Positions 6,201 through 10,956 of a stretch of DNA of 10,956 nt are shown one piece after another. The stretch covers positions 1-10,956 of the forward strand of contig JAZDOR010000027.1 in assembly GCA_043798435.1 (NCBI GenBank). The letters run 5' to 3'. This DNA comes from JAGUXG01 sp043798435 (GTDB lineage: Bacteria; UBA9089; UBA9088; JAGUXG01). The translations under genes and the position numbers were made by a program. Within the stretch, counting starts at the first letter, position 1; the number at the start of each line of letters is the position of its first letter. Below the pieces are notes generated by a model that was given only the letters and a program-made list of their open reading frames with translations, made no database searches and was not told the origin of the DNA.

Positions 6201-7412
6201 CTTTCTGGAGGCACAGTCTCTGTTTCTGCTGGGACCTATACAGAGACTGTTTATATCAATAAGGGGATTGCTTTAATTGGGATAGGCACACCTACGATTA
6301 CTGCTTATGGGCTTGGAGAAACAAGTGTAGTAACCTTTTATGGCGTCTCAACGAATAATGCCTCTATATCTGGATTCAGAATAACTGGGGCAACAGGGTA
6401 CGGGTCAAATGGTAATGGGATATACTGCAATCAGGGCAGTCCAACCATTAACCACAACATCCTGACAGGAAATAGCTCTGATGGCATCCACTGCAATCAG
6501 GCTAATCCAACCATAACCAACAACATCCTGACAGGGAATGGCTCTTATGGCATCCACTGCCATAATTTCTCTTCCCCAACCATAACCAATAACATCCTGA
6601 CAGGAAATAGCTCTGATGGCATCTACTGCTATTACTCCTCCTCCCCTTCCATAACCAACAACATCCTGACAGGAAATAATTACCGGGGCATCTACTGCTA
6701 TTACTCCTCCTCCCCTTCCATAATCAACAACACCCTGACAGGGAATGGCTCTTATGGCATCCACTGCAACTCCTCCTCCCCAACCATTTACAACAATATC
6801 ATCACTAAGAATGGCACAATAAGCACTTATTATGGCATCTATAATAATTCTGGTACCCCAACCATTAACTACAACTGTGTCTTCGGAAATGGCTTGGGTG
6901 GCAATAGGAATTATTATAACTGCTCTGCTGGTCCAAATGACATCTCAGTCGATCCCCAATTTATAGGAAATGACGATTTTCACCTCCAATCTACCTCTTC
7001 CTGCATAAATGCAGGTTCAAATACAGTGCCAGCGCTCCCTCTGACAGACAAGGACGGAAACCCAAGGATAATGGACGGCACAGTTGATATGGGTGCTTAT
7101 GAATATCAAGGAAATGCCTTTCCAGATATAATCCTGCATAAATCCTCGGATAAAGGCTTTGTGGCAAAGGGAGGAACCATAACCTACACGATAAGATACG
7201 AGAACATAGGAGAGGCAGAGGCAAGGGATGTGATGATAATTGAGGTGTTACCAAACAATTGCAAATTGCAAATTGCAAATTGCAAATTTTATTATGTAAA
7301 TGGCAAATGGCAGGAGACCCCCAGTTCCTCTGCTACAAAGATAAAATGGCTTATCCCACAGATTGCACCAGGAGCCTCAGGGACAGCAAGCTTTACTGTG
7401 GAGGTTAGATGA
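3294..7412 (+). CDS. Giant secreted mosaic protein: FG-GAP/VCBS repeats, two IPT/TIG-like folds, parallel beta-helix, DUF11 end
   Basis: A 1372-residue protein with signal peptide MKKIVLALLLIPFSLYS. Residues 70-690 hold ten repeats of 62-72 residues. Nine carry a DxDxDGDxD calcium-binding loop (near 81, 144, 209, 351, 416, 478, 541, 605, 667), and several end in FENIG, as in FG-GAP/VCBS propeller repeats. The fourth repeat (near 281, DFKLEGSVGDVD) has lost the loop. A beta-sandwich-like stretch follows (703-778), then two IPT/TIG-like domains (782-860 and 862-941, each with TVQGTGFG and RIDFGTNKT). A right-handed parallel beta-helix comes next (957-1236; GGTVSVSAGTYTE, then repeated SPTITNNILTGN coils), followed by a choice-of-anchor-Q-like stretch (1237-1274; DKDGNPRIMDGTVDMGAYEY) and a DUF11-like domain (1278-1372). 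It has no C-terminal sorting tail. The RBS is GAGGT at 3283-3287. The stop overlaps the next start (ATGA, 7409-7412). Probable role: extracellular adhesion or glycan binding. No enzymatic residues are recognised. Confidence 0.93.
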   Translation: MKKIVLALLLIPFSLYSEEPRDYRQMDWNKGTISDLSLGLLSIEEYQNHIPASLKLKTKGPRWYREDWLPLRCSSVFARGDLDRDGDTDMLLSEMWSPVSFSTLTAYEYTGTKADPSWRRRDEWNFYLSENPNTKGYGSPRLIDFDKDGDLDLWLGLGMFPNGKTTDAEIYAFENIGTNSPIFKRNREWEPPGTPTTYGIDYTCPNLVDNDKDGDYDIFMTGGRYTDARGHTIICCTYKNDGTPSAPKWVIPTNDNNWYPPAVATGHDGHTSNNVNLTFFDFKLEGSVGDVDILAGRNDEMYIILYKKYWPFFPGSVMWTQYTGGHMELATDPIPIPGRFFGDAPWFCLEDADGDGDDDLLWNDNGTFNYFYEYKGSTWTESSWSNGKPYPRWDMWFKTKEDTPFIGILCTPFPVDIDGDGDYDICLGNGGMSDCEGGYMMMFENIGSRESVGGAWKQRMDWRLMDKSLYRCIPRFLDMDGDGDYDYIFGAYTDLAQNLKTVVRVFENKGNPSFPIFDKDVYYDLPTCDINAVWQIPCFIDMDRDGDLDMYYVYDWYSGYPNGRMIRMDYYENDNNQWIRKKENDSPIPVETCWFELGASISLEDIDQDGDIDMVISRGIGKKSEITFYENIGGSDPSLIKNLVKNEEWAKIPWEGVYADPMTCLADMDNDGDLDLYIGNSPGNAFYFENIGDHYQIGTYTSTIFSKNDWKKIFWNETILDNTSINLEIREKNGLWKKVNNGEDISSLKNKDIQYRAILSTSDPKRSPVLYEVALKYEDSLISISPYSGPVGQIITVQGTGFGSNRIVRIDFGTNKTIAITKSNNGTFSLTFITSTQKAGSTMITVSTIGETFTCLFRIISKITVFPTIGPIGALTTVQGTGFGNEQPIRIDFGTNKTITTTTSTTNGTFKASFIINTQSQSSCLITAFGQSYIETAIYKISYGSVTIFSPSGNITDVYPGIQDGVDNCLSGGTVSVSAGTYTETVYINKGIALIGIGTPTITAYGLGETSVVTFYGVSTNNASISGFRITGATGYGSNGNGIYCNQGSPTINHNILTGNSSDGIHCNQANPTITNNILTGNGSYGIHCHNFSSPTITNNILTGNSSDGIYCYYSSSPSITNNILTGNNYRGIYCYYSSSPSIINNTLTGNGSYGIHCNSSSPTIYNNIITKNGTISTYYGIYNNSGTPTINYNCVFGNGLGGNRNYYNCSAGPNDISVDPQFIGNDDFHLQSTSSCINAGSNTVPALPLTDKDGNPRIMDGTVDMGAYEYQGNAFPDIILHKSSDKGFVAKGGTITYTIRYENIGEAEARDVMIIEVLPNNCKLQIANCKFYYVNGKWQETPSSSATKIKWLIPQIAPGASGTASFTVEVR
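6456..6800 (+). repeat. Tandem 66-69-bp repeats encoding beta-helix coils
   Basis: Starts of the recurring AACATCCTG element fall at 6456, 6522, 6591, 6660 and 6729 (AACACCCTG), with a diverged copy at 6792. Spacings are 66, 69, 69, 69 and 63 bases, i.e. 21-23 residues, one turn of a parallel beta-helix. A 37-base stretch at 6618-6654 is repeated exactly at 6687-6723, indicating recent tandem duplication. Units keep the reading frame and alternate SSDGI and GSYGI between coils. Confidence 0.88.
7257..7288 (+). repeat. Heptanucleotide array (GCAAATT x4) inside a coding domain
   Basis: After AATT at 7257-7260, four exact GCAAATT units follow (7261-7288). Because seven is not a multiple of three, the array reads through three codon phases and encodes NCKLQIANCKF (residues 1322-1332) within the C-terminal DUF11-like domain. 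I recall the same NCKLQIA-type peptide recurring in unrelated proteins and spacers of several bacterial genomes; this should be checked. Confidence 0.85.
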
Positions 7413-8920
7413 GAAAAACTAATTTCTTATTTATCTTTCTATTCCTGATTGAGAGTGTATATGGTGCAAAGATAGCCATTGTTCCTACTAAGATAGAGTT
7501 AAAATCATATCCAGGCGCTGTAGAGGATTTCGCATTCACCATACAGAACCGAGACAAAGATAAACCTTTATTTTGTAAAGTATATACCCAGGATTTTGCA
7601 ATTACAGAAAAAGGAAGGTTGGATTTCTTTGAGGTGGGAAGTGCAAGTTGGTCCTGTGCAGGATGGATAAAGACAGACAATAAAGATGTTTTTTTTACCA
7701 TAGAACCAAAAGGATTGGAGGTTATCCGGGGCTATCTATCTATTCCAAAAGATGCTATTGGAAGCTACGGAGGAATGGTGATCTGTGAGATTCTTCCGCA
7801 TCCCTATCAATTAAAGGAGAGCCAGGGGGGTGCCTTTATTCATCTTAAGATTCCCATCCCTGTGTATATTGATATCGGAGAGAGAATCATTGAGAAGATA
7901 GTCATTGGAACAATAACCTCTGAGAAAGGGTTGTTCACTCTTTCTGTTGAGAATAGAGGAGAGAGAAATGTGGTCCTACAAGAAGGAAACCTGACCATAA
8001 AGACAAAGGCAGGGGGTATCATTAAAGAGATTCCTCTAAAGGCTGAAAGATACACACTTCTCAGGGACTCCTCAAGAATATTCAAGGCAAACCTAAAAGA
8101 TATTCTTCCTGGTGGAAAATACAAGATGGTTGCAAAGGTAGGATATAGGGGCATAGGAGATGAAGAGCCAAAAGAGATATTCTCTACATCAGAGATAAGC
8201 TTAGAGAGGGGAAGGATTTACTTTGAAGAGAGAAAGGAAGAGAAGAAGGGGATAAAGGCACTCATTATTCCCTCTGATATAACCCTTGCTCTCACCCAGG
8301 GAAGGTTCAAGTATGATATAATAAAGATTCAGAACCAGGAGACGGAAGAGATTTTTGTTAAAGCAAAACTCTCTGAGATATCAACAGATGCAGAGGGAGA
8401 GATTGTCTATCCTGAAACAGAAACATCCTATTCCTTATCTTCCATAATTGAGGTATTTCCAGAATCATTAAAGATTCCAGAGAAACAGACCGGGATATTA
8501 AAATACAAACTGGCAGTCCCCAGAGAAGAAAAGGGTGGTAAGTATGGAGCACTGATTCTTTCTCTCTCTACAAGAGGAAATAGAACGGACACAAGGGTTA
8601 TTCCTCTGAGCCTCACCATTGAAAAGACAGAGAAGGCCGAAGTGAAGGTAGAAGAATTAGAGGTAAAATCTCAATCCTCTATTATCAAAGCATCCTTTAT
8701 GGTGAAGAACATTGGGAATGTAAAGGAAGAAGAGCAAGGAGAGGTTGTTATCAAAGACAAGAATATCCTTCATAAGATACCATTCTCTTTCCTTCTCTTT
8801 CCAGGGGAGGAGAAAAGGATTACCCTATCATCTCCTTTGGTCCTGAAGAAGGATAGATACACTGCTGAGATTCTTATCAAAGAAAAGCCTTTCCAAACAA
8901 CTGAGTTCTCTGTAAAATGA
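7409..8920 (+). CDS. Exported Ig-like domain protein with an internal duplication (chaperone-like or DUF916-like fold)
   Basis: A 503-residue protein with signal peptide MRKTNFLFIFLFLIESVYGA. It has two similar halves. The first is an Ig-like domain at 23-128 (VPTKIELKSYPGAVEDFAF...IQNRDKDKP...PKGLEVIRGYLSIPKDAIGSYGGMVI) plus a second beta domain at about 145-248. The other half is 286-388 (IPSDITLALTQGRFKYDII...IQNQETEE...PEKQTGILKYKLAVP...GGKYGALIL) plus 396-503. The charged stretch ERGRIYFEERKEEKKG links them. The pattern resembles pilus-chaperone N-terminal domains and the DUF916-type peptidoglycan-binding domain, but there is no C-terminal membrane helix, so it is probably soluble in the periplasm or extracellular. 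The start overlaps the previous stop by four bases and GGAGG sits at 7400-7404, so translation is likely coupled. A chaperone or scaffold role for the 1372-residue protein or the secretin is inferred from context only. Confidence 0.85.
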   Translation: MRKTNFLFIFLFLIESVYGAKIAIVPTKIELKSYPGAVEDFAFTIQNRDKDKPLFCKVYTQDFAITEKGRLDFFEVGSASWSCAGWIKTDNKDVFFTIEPKGLEVIRGYLSIPKDAIGSYGGMVICEILPHPYQLKESQGGAFIHLKIPIPVYIDIGERIIEKIVIGTITSEKGLFTLSVENRGERNVVLQEGNLTIKTKAGGIIKEIPLKAERYTLLRDSSRIFKANLKDILPGGKYKMVAKVGYRGIGDEEPKEIFSTSEISLERGRIYFEERKEEKKGIKALIIPSDITLALTQGRFKYDIIKIQNQETEEIFVKAKLSEISTDAEGEIVYPETETSYSLSSIIEVFPESLKIPEKQTGILKYKLAVPREEKGGKYGALILSLSTRGNRTDTRVIPLSLTIEKTEKAEVKVEELEVKSQSSIIKASFMVKNIGNVKEEEQGEVVIKDKNILHKIPFSFLLFPGEEKRITLSSPLVLKKDRYTAEILIKEKPFQTTEFSVK

Positions 8921-10383
8921 AGAAGATTCTTCCCATAATATTGTTAATCTCTGGATGTGAAGGAAGGGTAGAAATAAAACCCCTAAAGCAGAAGGAAAAA
9001 ATAGTAGTAGCTCCATCAAAACCACAAGAAAAAAAGCCAATATCTAAACCGAAGTCAAAAACAGAGCCACCAAAGGTTGTTCTGCCAAAAAGACCATTTC
9101 TTCCCACAACACCTACAACAAAGATAGCTCAAACAGGAACACCAACCACAAAATCTTCAGAACCAAAACAAGTTTTAGAGTCAAAGCCGACTCTAGAGCC
9201 AGAACAGCTCCCAGAGTCAAAATCCATTCTACCACCTGAAACAGAGACAATAGAAAAACCAACCCCTCCTGAGGAGGCAGAAACAACTGTTGAAGCCCAT
9301 TCTTCAGGTCTAATCACCAACACCTTCATTGATACGGATATGAAGGATGTCCTAAAGGATATAGCCTTTCAGGCAGGAGAGGAGATAATATTGGATGACA
9401 CTGTTAGGGGTATTGTGAGTGCAGAGTTTAAGGAATGCTCATTTGAAGAGGCTCTGGAGAAGATTCTCGTTCAAGGAGGATATGCCTACAAGAAGATAAA
9501 GGACTATTACCTTATTGGCTATCCTGACCCAAAGAACCCTACCTTCAGACACTTAGCCGATGTTGAGACAATAAAGCTTGATTATCTTGAGGCAGCAGAT
9601 TGTGTAAAGCTACTTCCAGATACATTTTCCCAATATATAAAGGCTGATAAGGAGACAAACTCTCTTATCGTCACCGCTCCATCTCAGACCATTCAGACGA
9701 TAAAGGGGCATATAAATAAGTTAGATAAAAAGCCTGGGTGTGTGAAGATAGAGCTTTTAGTGGTAGAGATGTTCTCTGAGACAAGAAGGACCCTAGGTAT
9801 GGAATGGGGGTATAAAGGAGAAAAGCTAAAGGAGCTATCAGATATTCTTCCTCTAACAACATTCAATACTGACAACAAAAATGTGCTCCTTCAGATAAAA
9901 GGATTGATAGAGGAGGGAAAGGTGAAGATACGGGCAAACCCTAAGGTGACAACCCTTGATGGAAAACCTGCATCTATCTCCATTGGAAAGGAGGAATACT
10001 ATCTCTCTCCTGCTTCAATCTATCAGCCTTACGCAAGTTTTAATACCATAAAGAGTGGCATAATACTTAAAGTAACACCGTTCATCACCAAAGAGGATGG
10101 TATAAGACTTGAGATTGAGCCAGAGGTGAGTGATGTTACGGAGATAGGACAAGAAGGGCTTCCAGTAATAAGCAGGAGAACAGCAAAAACCTCTGTCATC
10201 ATAAAGGATAATGAAACACAGGTTTTGGGAGGGCTTATCGCAGAGAGCAAACAAGAAAGAAAGAGCAAACTTCCGATTTTAGGCAGCATCCCAATCCTTG
10301 GCAGGCTCTTCTCTATAAATAGCAAAAAGAACTATGAGACAGAGCTGGTTATCTTCATTACACCTTCTGTTGTGAAGCCCTAA
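8917..10383 (+). CDS. Lipoprotein secretin, GspD/PilQ superfamily
   Basis: A 488-residue outer-membrane pore subunit. The N terminus MKKILPIILLISGC carries a lipobox (I-S-G-Cys14), so the mature protein should be acylated at Cys14. Residues 17-130 are a Pro/Lys/Glu/Thr-rich, probably disordered linker. An STN/secretin N0-like domain follows (134-203; FIDTDMKDVLKDIA and FEEALEKILVQGGYAYKK), then an N1/NolW-like domain (214-272; VETIKLDYLEAADCVKLLPD, TNSLIVTAP). The C-terminal secretin barrel domain (276-486) has IRANPKVTTLDGKPASI and the family signature LPILGSIPILGRLF, with ELVIFITP at the end. It is shorter than typical GspD (about 650 residues): one N1-like domain and no AMIN domain. Start and previous stop overlap as ATGA and no good RBS precedes it, so it probably depends on translational coupling. 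ATPase, inner-membrane platform and pseudopilin genes are not in this window. The secretin family call is firm; the substrate is unknown. Confidence 0.93.
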   Translation: MKKILPIILLISGCEGRVEIKPLKQKEKIVVAPSKPQEKKPISKPKSKTEPPKVVLPKRPFLPTTPTTKIAQTGTPTTKSSEPKQVLESKPTLEPEQLPESKSILPPETETIEKPTPPEEAETTVEAHSSGLITNTFIDTDMKDVLKDIAFQAGEEIILDDTVRGIVSAEFKECSFEEALEKILVQGGYAYKKIKDYYLIGYPDPKNPTFRHLADVETIKLDYLEAADCVKLLPDTFSQYIKADKETNSLIVTAPSQTIQTIKGHINKLDKKPGCVKIELLVVEMFSETRRTLGMEWGYKGEKLKELSDILPLTTFNTDNKNVLLQIKGLIEEGKVKIRANPKVTTLDGKPASISIGKEEYYLSPASIYQPYASFNTIKSGIILKVTPFITKEDGIRLEIEPEVSDVTEIGQEGLPVISRRTAKTSVIIKDNETQVLGGLIAESKQERKSKLPILGSIPILGRLFSINSKKNYETELVIFITPSVVKP

Positions 10384-10539
10384 GATGACTCAATTTATTT
10401 ATAGTTAGTTACATAAATCTTTAGAATTTGGAATTTATTTGGGATTTGGTGCTTGGTGCTTTGAATTTATGTTGTCATATTGTAGCAACTTATGCGGGAT
10501 ACTATATTTAGGCATAGCTTACTACTTATAACTATTCAT
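10384..10539 (+). other. AT-rich intergenic gap with short heptameric repeat (10424-10468)
   Basis: This gap holds no credible gene. At 10424-10468 an imperfect seven-base periodicity is visible: GAATTTG, GAATTTA, TTTGGGA, TTTGGTG, CTTGGTG, CTTTGAA, TTT, including an exact GGTGCTT pair at 10448-10461. No clear intrinsic terminator follows the secretin stop. The nearest -10-like element to truB is TATAAC at 10527-10532. Confidence 0.65.
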
Positions 10540-10956
10540 ATGGATGGACTGATTTTAATAGATAAACCTGCTGGTCTAACCTCCTATGGGGTTGTTGATA
10601 GGATAAAGAGAAAGGTAAAAAAAACAAGGGTTGGCCACAGTGGCACCCTTGACCCTCAAGCAACTGGTCTCCTCCTTATCTTGATTGGTCGGGCAACAAA
10701 GGTTGTTGAGTACCTTTATGAGCTTCATAAGGAGTATGTGGCTGGGGCTGTAATTGGTATCAGAACAGATACCCAGGATATATGGGGTAAAATAGAAAGC
10801 CAGGAAGGCGCAGACCAGATAAAGAGAGGCGATATAGAGGCGATTATTCCTGAGTTTTGCGGAAAAATTAAGCAAACCCCACCGATGGTTTCAGCCTTGC
10901 ATCATCAGGGAGAGAGGCTATACAAGCTGGCTAAAAGGGGAATTGTTGTTGAAAGG
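10540..10956 (+). CDS. truB: tRNA pseudouridine(55) synthase TruB, N-terminal 139 residues
   Basis: TruB isomerises U55 in the T-loop of most tRNAs to pseudouridine, in the cytoplasm. The frame opens with MDGLILIDKPAGLTSYGVV, the family's N-terminal motif, followed by the catalytic motif GHSGTLDPQATGLL with the nucleophile Asp at residue 38. Later motifs are KEYVAGAVIGIRTDTQD and QTPPMVSALHHQGERLYKLA, all typical of TruB. The gene runs off the right edge at about half its usual length of roughly 300 residues. The start codon is placed by the motif. No Shine-Dalgarno sequence lies upstream, and TATAAC at 10527-10532 would place transcription start at or very near the ATG, so a leaderless mRNA is possible. 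truB usually sits near rbfA, infB or ribF; here it follows a secretin operon, so it probably begins a separate unit. Confidence 0.96.
   Translation, partial: MDGLILIDKPAGLTSYGVVDRIKRKVKKTRVGHSGTLDPQATGLLLILIGRATKVVEYLYELHKEYVAGAVIGIRTDTQDIWGKIESQEGADQIKRGDIEAIIPEFCGKIKQTPPMVSALHHQGERLYKLAKRGIVVER

Noticed and set aside
6405..6764. Minus-strand frame with Gly/Val repeats (VVGYGRGGG, AIRAI)
   Set aside because: It is the antisense shadow of the tandem beta-helix coils; its repeats are explained entirely by the 69-bp units of the plus-strand gene.
6456..6800. CRISPR-like regular spacing of repeats
   Set aside because: Units are contiguous, protein-coding and in frame, with no unique spacers or palindromic repeat; they encode beta-helix coils.
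10384..10440. Terminator after the secretin gene
   Set aside because: Only a weak ATTTAT/ATAAAT inverted repeat is visible, with no GC-rich stem or T tract.
10576..10875. Minus-strand 99-codon frame at the right edge
   Set aside because: It lies opposite truB, whose plus-strand motifs (GHSGTLDPQATGLL and others) are unambiguous.

Overview
The window looks like a chromosomal segment from a diderm (outer-membrane) bacterium. The main evidence is a lipoprotein secretin (8917-10383), a C-terminal outer-membrane sorting-type domain on the first protein, and a run of proteins with signal peptides. DNA is AT-leaning. Arginine is coded almost only by AGA/AGG and ATA is common, and the proteins are rich in Lys and Glu. 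Together with the domain mix (DUF11-type repeats, FG-GAP/VCBS repeats, parallel beta-helix, Por/FlgD-like C-terminal tail) this resembles uncultivated candidate phyla such as Desantisbacteria, Omnitrophota or Poribacteria. That placement is an impression only. There are no rRNA or tRNA genes, transposases, phage genes or CRISPR arrays.

Layout, all genes on the + strand. (1) 1-1875: the 3' end of a large secreted modular protein, with DUF11-like modules, carboxypeptidase-regulatory-like folds and a C-terminal sorting-type tail. (2) 1876-2325: a near-consensus promoter and a small coiled-coil protein. (3) 2326-2481: a leader with competing inverted repeats around the ribosome binding site of the next gene. 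(4) 2482-3231: an unrecognised secreted protein whose codon use differs from its neighbours, followed by a strong hairpin at 3248-3275. (5) 3294-10383: three genes joined by ATGA stop/start overlaps. They encode a 1372-residue secreted mosaic protein, a 503-residue exported protein made of a duplicated pair of Ig-like domains, and a 488-residue lipoprotein secretin. (6) 10384-10539: an AT-rich gap with a short imperfect heptameric repeat. (7) 10540 to the end: the start of truB, tRNA pseudouridine-55 synthase.

The overlapping trio suggests a cell-surface export module: an outer-membrane pore (secretin), a periplasmic Ig-domain partner and a large, probably calcium-binding cargo or fibre protein. 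The 249-residue protein upstream may be another surface subunit. The proposed link between pore and cargo is inferred from gene order and translational coupling only. Several repeats (140 bp in DUF11 modules, 69 bp in the beta-helix, 7 bp in the C-terminal DUF11 domain) suggest that the surface proteins are actively remodelled.
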